Shown here piece by piece: positions 7,827-17,383 of a stretch of DNA of 54,704 bases (position 1 is its first letter; the number at the start of each line of letters is the position of its first letter). The DNA is from Aphodousia faecalis (GTDB lineage Bacteria; Pseudomonadota; Gammaproteobacteria; Burkholderiales; Burkholderiaceae_F): the NCBI GenBank assembly GCA_018712705.1, contig DVGM01000008.1, positions 1-54,704 of the forward strand. The letters run 5' to 3'. A program made the translations under genes and the position numbers. The notes under the pieces are model-generated. The model ran no database searches. It saw only the letters and a list, made by a program, of their open reading frames with translations, and was not told the origin of the DNA.

Positions 7827-8939
7827 ATGAAAAGCATCACCGAGATCGTTAAACAAACCGAATTTTCCGACGAGGATATTGTTCGTTTACTGGCAATAAC
7901 TGACCCAACGGAAGCGGAAATTTTGCGACAAGCCGCCTATGACAGAGCAACTCATACGGTTGGCAACAATGTTTACTATCGGGGACTTATTGAATTTTCC
8001 AATATCTGTACGCTGGACTGCCGTTACTGTGGGATACGTAAATCCAATCATGCTGTCCCCCGTTATGAGCTAGATAAAGAGACGATTGTCAATGCGGCTC
8101 TTTGGGCGGCCGCCAACCACTACGGTTCAATCTGTCTGCAATCGGGCGAGCGTCGGGATCCGAAATTTATCGCTTTCGTCACAGATGTCTTAAAAACTAT
8201 TCACGAGAAAACGGTTAGCCCTGAATTACCCAATGGTCTTGGAATTACTCTTTCTTTAGGTGAGCAGAGCTTTGAGGTCTACAAGCAATGGGCTCAAGCG
8301 AGCGGAAATCCTATTGGCTTACGTTATCTGCTGCGATTTGAAACTTCCAACCCAAAATTGTTTGATCACCTGCATCACGCTCCGGGACGCGAAAAAGCGC
8401 TTCAAAGACGCTATCAAGCTTTGGCTGATCTGCGCCGCGCGGGCTATCAGGTTGGGTCGGGTGTCATGATTGGCATCCCTGGGCAGACATTGCAAGACCT
8501 CTGTCAAGATATACGCACGTTCCAAAAATTAGATCTGGATATGATCGGAATGGGGCCCTATATCACTAGCGAAGGCGGTGATATGTTGGGCGAAGGCATG
8601 ATGGAAGAAAAAGCATTAATGCGACTTTCTCTTAATATGATCGCTACTACACGGCTTGTTATTCCTGATATTAATATCGCAGCCGCTACGGCTTTGCACG
8701 CTCTAGAAGAAAACGGTCGAGAAAAAGGTATCTTACACGGCTGTAATGTCATCATGCCTAACATTACGCCTAGAATCGTTCGGAAGAATTACCAGCTCTA
8801 TGCCAATAAGCCTTTTATTGAACAAGAGCCTAGCGATACCAATCTATACCTGCAGCAAAGCATTCAAAAAACCGGACGAACGGTCGCTTTGAATGTTTTG
8901 GGAAGTTCTAAACATTGGAAGCTTAGAACGGGACTTTAA
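7827..8939 (+). CDS. hydE: [FeFe]-hydrogenase maturation radical SAM protein HydE
   Basis: HydE is a radical SAM enzyme that acts in making the dithiomethylamine-bridged 2Fe subcluster of the H-cluster. The CTLDCRYC motif (cysteines 61, 65, 68) binds the SAM cluster. The LQSGE and IGMGPYI segments fit the HydE/BioB-like barrel, and the length (370 residues) is normal. Two ATGs are available, 7821 and 7827. I prefer 7827 because the TAAGGA binding site at 7813-7818 is only 2 bases from the first but 8 from the second. The gene lies directly behind hydF. The third maturase, hydG, is not in this window. Confidence 0.93.
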   Translation: MKSITEIVKQTEFSDEDIVRLLAITDPTEAEILRQAAYDRATHTVGNNVYYRGLIEFSNICTLDCRYCGIRKSNHAVPRYELDKETIVNAALWAAANHYGSICLQSGERRDPKFIAFVTDVLKTIHEKTVSPELPNGLGITLSLGEQSFEVYKQWAQASGNPIGLRYLLRFETSNPKLFDHLHHAPGREKALQRRYQALADLRRAGYQVGSGVMIGIPGQTLQDLCQDIRTFQKLDLDMIGMGPYITSEGGDMLGEGMMEEKALMRLSLNMIATTRLVIPDINIAAATALHALEENGREKGILHGCNVIMPNITPRIVRKNYQLYANKPFIEQEPSDTNLYLQQSIQKTGRTVALNVLGSSKHWKLRTGL

Positions 8940-8947
8940 TATTCCTA

Positions 8948-8983
8948 TTTTGACATCGGCCGCTAATGCGGCCGATATCAAAA
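8948..8983. terminator. Hairpin between convergent hydE and prfC
   Basis: TTTTGA-ATCGGCCGC pairs with GCGGCCGAT-TCAAAA around a TAAT loop, with one bulged pair. It lies between two converging genes and could end transcripts from both. A clear T run outside the stem is lacking. Confidence 0.55.
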
Positions 8984-10588
8984 TTAGGCGAAGGACTGAT
9001 TCTTTTCCCGAGTCGTATGGAACTGAACTTGGGGCCAGTGCTTCTGAGTGGTTTGCAGGTTGTAAATAGATGTCGCTAAATACACTAAATTACCGTCTGC
9101 ATCACGAGCAAGCCTGGAGGCCTGTTCATCCATAAATTGTTTTTGCGTTAGTTCATCGGGAAACGACAACCATCGAGCGGTTGACACGTCCGTATTTTCA
9201 TACAAAGCATCCACCTTGTATTCCGTTGCCAAACGCTGTGCAACAATTTCAAATTGCAAGAATCCAACCGCGCCAAGGAAAAGGTGTCCCAAGTCGTTTT
9301 CAAATACCTGAATAGCTCCCTCTTCGCCCAACTCTTTCAAACCTTTATGCAGTTGCTTAGCCTTAAACGGATCCTTCGGTCTAGCCGAACGGAACAATTC
9401 CGGAGCAAAATACGGGATACCCGTAAAGCCCAATTTTTCCCCTTCCGTCAGCGTATCCCCAATATGAAGCTGACCATGGTTATAAATCCCAATAATGTCA
9501 CCCGCTACCGCATCTGTCATGGTTACGCGGTCATTGGCCATAAAAGTCAAAGCATTGGGAATCTTCATTTCCCGATCTTCCCGTAAATGCTTAACTTTCA
9601 TACCCGGCGTGTAGCGGCCTGAACATACTCGGAAAAAAGCAATGCGGTCTCGATGTTTCGGATCCATATTGGCCTGAATCTTGAAAACAAACCCCGTAAA
9701 CGGTTTTTCTGTAGGTTCCACCACGCGGACACCACCATCACGAGGTTGAGGCTCAGGAGCCCACTGAACCAAGGCTTCCAGAACATCTTTCACACCGAAA
9801 TTATTCACACCGGAACCGAAAAAGACGGGACTTTGTTCACCCGCGAGAAACTTTTCAATATCAAACGGATTGCTGACACCTTTGATCAACTCGATGCTTT
9901 CACGCACATAACCCATTTCCATGGGGAAGAGCTCATCAAGTCTAGGATTATCTAACCCCTCAATAAGTTCCTCGTTACCAGACAAGCGGTCTTCACCAGG
10001 CGTAAAACGAACCAAGTGATCTTTTGTTAAAGAAAATACTCCACGGAATGTCTTTCCCATTCCAATAGGCCAGGTAATAGGAACACATTCGAGTTTGAGA
10101 ATTTCCTCGATTTCACTGAGCAGATCAATCGGGTCTCTGACTTCACGGTCCATCTTATTGATGAAGGTGATAATCGGGGTATTGCGCAGACGGCACACTT
10201 CCAGCAACTTGATTGTTTGAGCTTCCACACCTTTGGCAGCGTCAATAACCATCACAGCGGCATCCACCGCTGTCAGCACCCGATATGTATCTTCTGAAAA
10301 GTCTTCATGCCCCGGGGTATCCAGCAAATTAATGACATGACCGTCATACTCAAACTGCATTACAGAACTAGTCACAGAAATACCACGCTGCTGTTCGACC
10401 TCCATCCAGTCACTGGTGGCATGACGGGCTGCCTTTCTTCCTTTAACAGCACCAGCCATTTGAATAGCTCCGCCGAAAAGCAGTAACTTTTCAGTCAATG
10501 TCGTTTTACCCGCATCCGGGTGAGCAATAATGGCAAAAGTACGACGCTTTTTCACATCCCTTGCCAATTGGGTATCTAAAGTGGCCAT
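8984..10588 (-). CDS. prfC: Peptide chain release factor 3
   Basis: RF3 is the GTPase that removes RF1 or RF2 from the ribosome after peptide release. The 534-residue protein has the G1 motif AHPDAGKTT, the switch region EQQRGISVTSSVMQF, DTPGHEDF and NKMDR, and the RF3 stretch GAVKGRKAARHATSDWMEVE near the N-terminus that separates it from EF-G. The length is normal. It stands alone on the minus strand, divergent from uraA and convergent with hydE. Confidence 0.96.
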   Translation of the reverse strand: MATLDTQLARDVKKRRTFAIIAHPDAGKTTLTEKLLLFGGAIQMAGAVKGRKAARHATSDWMEVEQQRGISVTSSVMQFEYDGHVINLLDTPGHEDFSEDTYRVLTAVDAAVMVIDAAKGVEAQTIKLLEVCRLRNTPIITFINKMDREVRDPIDLLSEIEEILKLECVPITWPIGMGKTFRGVFSLTKDHLVRFTPGEDRLSGNEELIEGLDNPRLDELFPMEMGYVRESIELIKGVSNPFDIEKFLAGEQSPVFFGSGVNNFGVKDVLEALVQWAPEPQPRDGGVRVVEPTEKPFTGFVFKIQANMDPKHRDRIAFFRVCSGRYTPGMKVKHLREDREMKIPNALTFMANDRVTMTDAVAGDIIGIYNHGQLHIGDTLTEGEKLGFTGIPYFAPELFRSARPKDPFKAKQLHKGLKELGEEGAIQVFENDLGHLFLGAVGFLQFEIVAQRLATEYKVDALYENTDVSTARWLSFPDELTQKQFMDEQASRLARDADGNLVYLATSIYNLQTTQKHWPQVQFHTTREKNQSFA

Positions 10589-10722
10589 TTTTTAAAATTC
10601 TTTCGACAATTCAACGAATAAAGTCAACAATTAAGGGGGTTATTGTACCTAATTTCATTAATTTTCCCTGACTCAAACTATCTGGCGTTAAAATGCCCGA
10701 AATAATTTTTGGAGCATGAAAA

Positions 10723-12027
10723 ATGAGTTATTTCCCGCAATGGAAATTAAAAAAAGACGGCATTATCGCACCCGATGAACGATTACCCACCGGACAAACG
10801 CTCGCGTTGGGTGTTCAGCACGTAGTAGCCATGTTCGGCTCAACCATCTTGGCCCCTTTGCTAATGGGTTTTGACCCGAATGTCGCCATTTTAATGAGCG
10901 GTATCGGCACACTTATTTTCTTTTTCATTGTCGGCGGCCATGTTCCGAGTTATTTAGGCTCTAGTTTTGCCTTTATCGGTGTTGTCATTGCTGCAACAGG
11001 CTATACGGCAGGTTCGGGATTGAATGCAAACATTGGTGTCGCCTTAGGCGGGATTATTGCTTGCGGTCTCATTTATGCCCTTGTAGGTCTCATTGTTATG
11101 TCAACCGGAGTTAAGTGGATTGAAAAACTGATGCCTCCGGTTGTCACCGGCGCTGTGGTGGCCGTCATCGGTTTAAATCTTGCGCCAACGGCCTGTAAGA
11201 GTGTGGGAACCGGTACGTTTAACGCTTGCATCGCTATCATCACCATGGTGTGCGTTGGAGCCGTCGCTGTTTATACGAGAGGACTCGTACAAAAATTATT
11301 GATTCTCGTCGGCATCGCACTCAGCTATGTTATTTACTTTGTCCTAGCGAATATTTTGCATTTTGGACCAGCCATCGATTTTTCTGTCATTGCCAACGCG
11401 GCTTGGTTCGGTTTGCCTCATTTCTCCAGCCCTAGCTTTGATTTCAACGCCATCCTCTTGATTACTCCTGTCGTCATTATTCTGATTGGAGAAAATTTAG
11501 GCCACGTCAAAGCTGTGACCGCTATGACTGGCAGGAATTTAGATCCCTATATGGGCCGAGCCTTTTTAGGAGACGGTCTTGCAACGATGTTTGCGGCTAG
11601 TTTCGGCGGTACTGGTGTGACAACATACGGCGAAAATATCGGCGTGATGGCTGCTACGCGCGTCTATTCAACTCTGATTTTTGTTGTTGCGGCTTGCTTT
11701 GCGATTGTCTTAGGTTTTTCACCAAAATTCGGAGCGATTATTCAGACTATTCCCCAACCTTTGCTGGGTGGTGTTTCTATCGTTGTTTTCGGTCTGATTG
11801 CCGTCGCTGGTGCTCGAATTTGGGTTGTCAATCAGGTTGATTTTGGCAATAACCGCAATTTGATTGTTGCTGCTGTGACCTTAATTTTAGGTGCAGGCGA
11901 CTTCACGATTAATATCGCCGGTTTTACACTGGGCGGTATCGGTACGGCCACTTTTGGAGCCATCTTGTTAAATGCCCTAATGAATCAGGGTAGCGCGCGT
12001 GACGGAGAACCCCTAATCGAACGCTAA
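10723..12027 (+). CDS. uraA: Uracil permease
   Basis: This is a nucleobase:cation symporter-2 family permease, 434 residues, with about 14 membrane segments. It imports uracil with protons. The signature TTYGENIGVMAATRVYS matches UraA-type carriers rather than the xanthine/urate branch. LAPLLMGFDPNVAILMSG and the FSIVNAAWFGLP-like stretch in the middle also fit. It is a single-gene unit with a terminator behind it. The family is certain; uracil as substrate is likely. Confidence 0.9.
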   Translation: MSYFPQWKLKKDGIIAPDERLPTGQTLALGVQHVVAMFGSTILAPLLMGFDPNVAILMSGIGTLIFFFIVGGHVPSYLGSSFAFIGVVIAATGYTAGSGLNANIGVALGGIIACGLIYALVGLIVMSTGVKWIEKLMPPVVTGAVVAVIGLNLAPTACKSVGTGTFNACIAIITMVCVGAVAVYTRGLVQKLLILVGIALSYVIYFVLANILHFGPAIDFSVIANAAWFGLPHFSSPSFDFNAILLITPVVIILIGENLGHVKAVTAMTGRNLDPYMGRAFLGDGLATMFAASFGGTGVTTYGENIGVMAATRVYSTLIFVVAACFAIVLGFSPKFGAIIQTIPQPLLGGVSIVVFGLIAVAGARIWVVNQVDFGNNRNLIVAAVTLILGAGDFTINIAGFTLGGIGTATFGAILLNALMNQGSARDGEPLIER

Positions 12028-12035
12028 ACAAAAAA

Positions 12036-12056
12036 TCCCGCCTAAATTAGGCGGGA
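12036..12056 (-). terminator. Terminator for the minus-strand peptidase gene
   Basis: TCCCGCCTAA pairs with TTAGGCGGGA. Read on the minus strand the stem is followed by six T, so it works for the gene ending at 12105, although it lies next to the uraA stop. Confidence 0.75.
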
Positions 12057-12065
12057 CATATTACT

Positions 12066-12096
12066 AAAGGCGGAGTCCAAAAGATTCCGCCTTTTT
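12066..12096 (+). terminator. Terminator for uraA
   Basis: AAAGGCGGA (12066-12074) pairs with TCCGCCTTT, followed by a T run on the plus strand. It is the second of two hairpins between converging genes; each gene's terminator is the hairpin farther from it. Confidence 0.8.
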
Positions 12097-12104
12097 TCAT
12101 GGAG

Positions 12105-13388
12105 TTAAGCACGTTTTTCGAGTACAGGTTCGCTGACCCCTTCGACGCCAACCAAGAGCAAGCTCGTCAACATAGCTAACTGAGGACCTTGGTAAGCATC
12201 AACCGGCTCGTACCATTCTTTAACATTATGGTTAAAGCCTTCTTTTCCGCCGCCGCCCAACGTCGTGGCCGGAATACCCTTATTAACCGCCACATTGTGA
12301 TCGGTAGAGGCAAAGGCATAAGAATAAAGCGGAATACCCAATGCAGCCATGGCACCGCGGGCAGCCTGCAAAACGCTGACCTCATCCTTCTGGCCGCCAC
12401 CGGGACGATGACCGATCGGCTCAAGCGTAAGCTTCACGCCATCTTCATCCTTATAACCCCAGCGGGCATTTTCATCCTTAGCGGCCTGTTCAAAAATCGG
12501 CAGAATGCGGGCTTCAAGTTCGTCCAATTCCTTGGCACCGGCACTACGCATATCCAATTCTATTTCCACGTGAGCAGCGATGGAATTAACCGTTGTACCA
12601 CCCTTGATCGTTCCGCAGGTGAAAGTCGTCTTCGGATCGCTAACCGTTTGCAAATCAGCAATCTTAGCGATGGCACGACCGATAGCATGAATGGCGCTCG
12701 GCGTACCGAAAGCGTTCCAAGAGTGTCCGCCAGGACCATCAAAATGAACGCGATAACGCTTAGAACCCGTTGCACCGCACAAAACGCGATTGACATTCAC
12801 ACCATCAACGGAAATAAAGCCGTCAATGTGAATACCGCTCTTGTTGAAGAGATACTTCGAGCCACGCAAATCGCCGTTACCTTCTTCACCGACACTGCCA
12901 ACAAAGAGGATATCGCCGATGGTTTGAATCTTAAATTCCTGCAATGTACGCAAAACTTGCAAGATAGCGGCCAAACCGCGAGCATCATCACTGATACCAG
13001 GAGCTAAATAACGATTGCCTTCTTGACGAACCTTGGGATTTGTTCCAGCAGGGAACACCGTATCCAAGTGAGCAGCTAAAACAAGCGTCGGACCATTACC
13101 TTTACCGGCTCGACGGGCAACCACGTTGCCTTCTTCATCAATAGATGCCTTCAAGCCCAGTTCTTCCAAACGACGAACAAAGTCTTTGGCACGAACTTCT
13201 TCATGGAAAGGAGGGGCTTCAACCTCAGTAATAGCAATTTGATCAGCAAGCGTTTTTTCGTCATCACGCTTAACGGCCTCAATAGCAGCCTTAATCGTTT
13301 CGCAGGCAGCCAATTTATCCACAGCGGCCTGAACGTGTGCTAAAACAGGGGGCATTTCCAAAGGCTTGGCGTCCTTAGGGTTGTCCAT
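12105..13388 (-). CDS. M20 family metallopeptidase
   Basis: This 427-residue zinc hydrolase of the M20/M25/M40 family is related to tripeptidase T. Metal-binding motifs are AAHLDTVFP, GISDDARG with the bridging Asp, GEEGNGDL with the catalytic Glu pair, and a late GGGGKEGFNHN. A lid domain with GPGGHSWNAFG lies in the middle. It probably trims small peptides in the cytoplasm. The start at 13388 has a strong AAGGAG site 6 bases before the ATG. A longer frame to 13472 would add 28 basic residues with no binding site. It is separated from the upstream tex gene by about 100 bases with a small hairpin. Confidence 0.85.
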   Translation of the reverse strand: MDNPKDAKPLEMPPVLAHVQAAVDKLAACETIKAAIEAVKRDDEKTLADQIAITEVEAPPFHEEVRAKDFVRRLEELGLKASIDEEGNVVARRAGKGNGPTLVLAAHLDTVFPAGTNPKVRQEGNRYLAPGISDDARGLAAILQVLRTLQEFKIQTIGDILFVGSVGEEGNGDLRGSKYLFNKSGIHIDGFISVDGVNVNRVLCGATGSKRYRVHFDGPGGHSWNAFGTPSAIHAIGRAIAKIADLQTVSDPKTTFTCGTIKGGTTVNSIAAHVEIELDMRSAGAKELDELEARILPIFEQAAKDENARWGYKDEDGVKLTLEPIGHRPGGGQKDEVSVLQAARGAMAALGIPLYSYAFASTDHNVAVNKGIPATTLGGGGKEGFNHNVKEWYEPVDAYQGPQLAMLTSLLLVGVEGVSEPVLEKRA

Positions 13389-13408
13389 ATTCAACTCCTT
13401 ATCAGTTA

Positions 13409-13436
13409 GAGAGAAAACCGAAAACTTTCGTTTTCG
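13409..13436 (-). terminator. Possible weak terminator after tex
   Basis: On the minus strand CGAAAAC-GAAA-GTTTTCG forms a 7-base stem with a GAAA loop, followed by GTTTTCTCTC. It would reduce read-through from tex into the peptidase gene. The stem is short and AT-rich. Confidence 0.4.
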
Positions 13437-13496
13437 CATTCTTTTGATTTTAGCAGTTTCGGCTAAGTACAACGCCTTATTTTTCTCAATCTCTTA

Positions 13497-15779
13497 TCAG
13501 CGTTTTAATTTTGCAAAAGCACTAGCCATTGCTCCCATCGGTTTATTTCGTTGAGGCAAAGATTGCGTTGGTTTAACCCGATAATCTTTTTGCTTCCCAC
13601 TTTTCATTGACAACGAGATACGGTTTCGAGCGATATCCACATCAATCACTCTTACCTTAACGATTTGTCCAACCTTTACGACTTCTCTGGGATCTTTTAC
13701 AAAATGATCTGCTAATTCGGAGACATGCACCAATCCGTCTTGATGTACGCCGATGTCCACGAATGCTCCAAAAGCGGCCACATTAGAGACAACGCCTTCC
13801 AATTCCATATTCACTCTTAAGTCAGCGATTGTTTCGACACCTTCACGGAACACAGCGGTTTTAAATTCTGGGCGAGGATCTCGTCCCGGCTTTTCCAATT
13901 CAGACAAAATATCCTTCACAGTCGGAATGCCGAACCGGTCATCGGTAAATTCTGAGGCTTTTAATCCCTTTAAAACCTCATGGTTACCAATCAATGTGCT
14001 TATATCACAGCCGGTTTTAGCCAAAATTTTCTCAACAACAGGATAAGCCTCCGGATGAACAGCAGAAGTATCTAACGGATTGTCTCCTCCGCTGATACGA
14101 AGGAAGCCTGCCGCTTGTTCAAAAGTTTTCTCACCCAAACGAGGCACGTTCATTAAATCTTTTCTGTTCTTAAAAGCACCGTGCGCATCGCGATACGTCA
14201 CAATGGACTGAGCAACGGTTTTTGTTAAGCCAGAAACTCTTGCTAGAAGCGGAACACTAGCTGTGTTGAGATCTACACCCACGGCATTCACACAATCTTC
14301 AACGACAGCGTCTAACTTTTGTGCCAAATGAATCTGATTGACATCATGTTGATACTGTCCAACTCCGATCGCTTTGGGATCAATTTTCACCAACTCTGCC
14401 AATGGATCCTGAAGTCTTCTGGCAATGGAAACCGCTCCACGATAACTGACATCCATATCGGGGAATTCTTTGGCTGCCAATTCACTTGCCGAATAAACGC
14501 TAGCACCCGCTTCGCTGACAACCACCTTTATTAAACCCAATTCCGGATAACGAGTAATTAAATCGGCGGCCAATCGATCTGTCTCCCGGCTAGCAGTACC
14601 GTTTCCAATACTGATAAGCTTAGAACCGTGACGTTTAGCTAATGCGGCCAAAATCTCAATAGATCGATCCCATTCCTTTCTGGGTTCGTGAGGATAAATC
14701 ACGCCCGTTTCCAATACACTGCCCGTGGCAGAAATAACCGCCACTTTAACACCAGTTCGTAAACCAGGATCCAAACCGATTACACCTTTTTGCCCCGCGG
14801 GAGCCGCTAAAAGTAAATCTTTCAAGTTAATACCGAACACTCGAATAGCTTCTTCTTCAGCCCTTTCCCGAATAGATTCAAATAGCTCTGTCTCCAAAGT
14901 TAGGTTGACTTTAACGCGCCATGTCCAACGACAAACTTCCTGCAACCACGAATCCGCTGCCCGGCCTAAATCTTTTATCCCGAAGTATTCAGCAATAAGA
15001 CTCTGACAAGGATGAGGCTTTTGAGCTTCCTCCTCTTCACTTAATGCAATTTTGACTGACAGAACACCTTCTTGACGTCCCCGGAAAAGAGCAAGGGCTC
15101 GATGCGAGGGAATGGCCGTTAGCTCTTCGTCAAAATCAAAATAGTCCTTAAATTTTGCGCCTTCTGCTTCTTTTCCCTCTATGAGTTCAGAAACAACGAA
15201 GCCATGCTTATTGAGGAAAGAACGCAACTGGGCCAGAAGTTCAGCATCTTCACTAAAACGTTCAGCCAAAATATCACGCGCGCCGTTTAAAGCATCCTTA
15301 ATACTCTTAATGCCTTTTTCTTCATTGAGGAATCGGGCTGCTTCTGTCTCAGGAGTAAGTGTCGGGTTCTCAAAAAGACTATTGGCTAGCGGCTCAAGCC
15401 CGGCCTCTTTAGCAATTTGTGCTCGAGTCCGACGCTTTGGCTTATAGGGAAGATACAAATCTTCAATGCGTTGCTTTGTTTCAGCTTGCAAAAGCGCCTG
15501 TTTTAACTCCTCTGTCAATTTCCCCTGTGCGGCGATGGATTCCATCACAACAGCGCGACGCTCTTCCATATCGCGCAGATAGACCAACCGCTCCTGTAAC
15601 AGACGAAGTTGGGAATCGTCCAAGCCTCCCGTTACCTCTTTCCGGTAACGCGCAATGAAAGGCACCGTCGCTCCCGTATCAAGCAGATTAACGGCTGCCT
15701 CTACCTGCGTATCTTTAGCGTGAATTTCATTTGATAAAGTTAAAACAATCCGATTATTGGCTTCTTGAGTCAAAGTCAT
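13497..15779 (-). CDS. tex: Tex family transcription accessory protein
   Basis: Tex is a nucleic-acid-binding protein linked to transcription and toxin expression. This copy has 760 residues, the normal length. Visible parts in order are the N-terminal helical domain with GATVPFIARYRKEVTGGLDDSQL, a YqgF-like domain (VIGLDPGLRTGVKVAVI), helix-hairpin-helix repeats (LLARVSGLTKTVAQSIVTYR), and a C-terminal S1 RNA-binding domain (VVSNVAAFGAFVDIGVHQDGLVHVSEL), followed by a basic tail. It stands alone on the minus strand. Confidence 0.95.
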   Translation of the reverse strand: MTLTQEANNRIVLTLSNEIHAKDTQVEAAVNLLDTGATVPFIARYRKEVTGGLDDSQLRLLQERLVYLRDMEERRAVVMESIAAQGKLTEELKQALLQAETKQRIEDLYLPYKPKRRTRAQIAKEAGLEPLANSLFENPTLTPETEAARFLNEEKGIKSIKDALNGARDILAERFSEDAELLAQLRSFLNKHGFVVSELIEGKEAEGAKFKDYFDFDEELTAIPSHRALALFRGRQEGVLSVKIALSEEEEAQKPHPCQSLIAEYFGIKDLGRAADSWLQEVCRWTWRVKVNLTLETELFESIRERAEEEAIRVFGINLKDLLLAAPAGQKGVIGLDPGLRTGVKVAVISATGSVLETGVIYPHEPRKEWDRSIEILAALAKRHGSKLISIGNGTASRETDRLAADLITRYPELGLIKVVVSEAGASVYSASELAAKEFPDMDVSYRGAVSIARRLQDPLAELVKIDPKAIGVGQYQHDVNQIHLAQKLDAVVEDCVNAVGVDLNTASVPLLARVSGLTKTVAQSIVTYRDAHGAFKNRKDLMNVPRLGEKTFEQAAGFLRISGGDNPLDTSAVHPEAYPVVEKILAKTGCDISTLIGNHEVLKGLKASEFTDDRFGIPTVKDILSELEKPGRDPRPEFKTAVFREGVETIADLRVNMELEGVVSNVAAFGAFVDIGVHQDGLVHVSELADHFVKDPREVVKVGQIVKVRVIDVDIARNRISLSMKSGKQKDYRVKPTQSLPQRNKPMGAMASAFAKLKR

Positions 15780-15819
15780 GGATAAATCTTTCTAAAAAAG
15801 AATGGGAAATAAAGAAAAC

Positions 15820-16305
15820 TTAGGATAAGGCTGATAAATCTCGAGCATGCTGCCTAATTTGCTCAACCATATCTTTATCTTTTTGCTCGTATGCTTTTCG
15901 TCTTAAAGATAGAAAAATATCTTCCGCCGGCGCTTCATCAGTATCTTCTTCATAAAGGAAACGCAAACGGATGGAGTCATTATTTTCTGATGTTTCAATT
16001 TTGACCGTAAAACGACTATCAGGATAATCTTCCGTGTGCTCTACTTCCGTTACCATCGTTTGAGAATCGGTAAAAACCACCTTATCTCTTACGATCATCT
16101 GCCCAAAATGCAGAATTCTGTGTAAAACATGCTCTCCATTTTCAAATGACTCCTGTACTTCTGAGCGTTCAAGTGGTTCAAAGTACTTGTGAGGTTCTTT
16201 CGCATAGCGTTCAAGATGGCGAAGTAGATTGGACATCGTCAATTGTTCGAACAGCGGATCATTTTTATTGACCACTTCAACCGTGTGTTCATGCACTTTA
16301 ATCAT
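15820..16305 (-). CDS. SRPBCC (AtaL-like, DUF1857) family protein
   Basis: This 161-residue protein looks like the AtaL-like/DUF1857 branch of the SRPBCC fold, a hydrophobic-pocket family with few known functions. A HILHFGQMIVRDKVVF segment and an acidic second half with no membrane segment fit a small soluble protein. I place the start at 16305 because that ATG overlaps the aapM stop by 8 bases, which suggests coupled translation; an earlier start at 16335 is possible. It sits where the ATPase gene of an amino-acid ABC operon would be expected. A link with transport is positional only. Confidence 0.65.
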   Translation of the reverse strand: MIKVHEHTVEVVNKNDPLFEQLTMSNLLRHLERYAKEPHKYFEPLERSEVQESFENGEHVLHRILHFGQMIVRDKVVFTDSQTMVTEVEHTEDYPDSRFTVKIETSENNDSIRLRFLYEEDTDEAPAEDIFLSLRRKAYEQKDKDMVEQIRQHARDLSALS

Positions 16306-17365
16306 GACGACTGCCTTCCTTAATTCGATGCTCAAGCCAAATGCTGTAACGAGACATTATTAAGCTTGCAAAAAAGTAAATTGCTGCCACAAAGAGATAG
16401 CCTTCAACAAAGAATTGTCTCCATTGGGGATCACCCAAGGCCAAACGTAGCGCACCGGTCAAATCATACATGGAGACAACCGTAACCAAAGACGTATCCA
16501 TAAAAGTTGACAATAAACTATTGACCAGCGCAGGAATCACTGCCACTAATGCTTGAGGCAAAATGATGTAAAGATAAACCTGCCAAGACTTAAATCCCAA
16601 GGAAGCCGCGGCATCAAACTGTCCCTTTGCGATTGTTTGCAGCCCCCCTCTTACCGTCTCGGCCATGTAAGCCGCCTGAAACAAAACAATACCAAACGCA
16701 ATACGCCAAAAACCATCAATCACCCAACCAGAGGGTAACAACAAAGGGAAAATGTAGGTAGCGACAAATAACACCGTAATAAGCGGAACGCCTCGTACAA
16801 GTTCAATATAACTTGTTGATAAAACCTGCACGACAGGTAGGGAAGAGCGCCTCCCAATAGCCAACAAAATGCCTATCGGGGCAGAGAAAGTCATTCCAAT
16901 TAATGTCAGTATGACAGTCAACGGTAAACCACCCCAGGCATCAGAGTCCACCGAGACAAGGCCAAAAAGACCGCCAGCCATCAAAACAAAAAAGACAACA
17001 AAAGCAACCAGCCAACCGAGCGAGAGTATCTTGAAGCCCTTCTTTGTCCAAAGAACTGGCAATGAGGTAGCCACTAACATTAAAACAATCAATGCCGTCG
17101 CCAGAGCCGGTCGCCACTGTTCTTCATAGGGATAGCGGCCAAACAAAATTAGACGCCACTTTTCAGCAACAAATCCCCAGCAGGCGCCATCGCTTGAGCG
17201 ACATAGAGCAAGATCCGGCTGTGTAACCGCACTCAAAACGCCCCAATCCCAAAACAGAGCCGCACACCAAATAAGAACACCGGCAATAAGAACCGTCAAA
17301 ACAGAACGAACGGGCGATCCAAAATAATCTCTTCTCAATGTCCGATATAAGGAAGCATTCACCAT
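16298..17365 (-). CDS. aapM: Amino-acid ABC transporter permease, AapM-like
   Basis: This is a membrane subunit of a polar amino-acid ABC importer, about 355 residues. Several N-terminal membrane segments precede the typical permease core, with the GxxxAAYMAETVRGGLQTI coupling (EAA-like) loop and SLGFKSWQVYLYIILPQAL. The long N-terminal part matches AapM/BztC more than the short HisM type. The AGGAGG site lies only 1 base before ATG 17374 but 10 before ATG 17365, so I chose 17365. It follows aapQ by 18 bases and overlaps the SRPBCC gene. Confidence 0.85.
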   Translation of the reverse strand: MVNASLYRTLRRDYFGSPVRSVLTVLIAGVLIWCAALFWDWGVLSAVTQPDLALCRSSDGACWGFVAEKWRLILFGRYPYEEQWRPALATALIVLMLVATSLPVLWTKKGFKILSLGWLVAFVVFFVLMAGGLFGLVSVDSDAWGGLPLTVILTLIGMTFSAPIGILLAIGRRSSLPVVQVLSTSYIELVRGVPLITVLFVATYIFPLLLPSGWVIDGFWRIAFGIVLFQAAYMAETVRGGLQTIAKGQFDAAASLGFKSWQVYLYIILPQALVAVIPALVNSLLSTFMDTSLVTVVSMYDLTGALRLALGDPQWRQFFVEGYLFVAAIYFFASLIMSRYSIWLEHRIKEGSRHD

Positions 17366-17383
17366 TGACTTCATGCCTCCTTT

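Noticed and set aside
12189..13007. 272-residue plus-strand frame opposite the M20 peptidase
   Set aside because: No motif is seen, while the minus strand codes a full zinc hydrolase.
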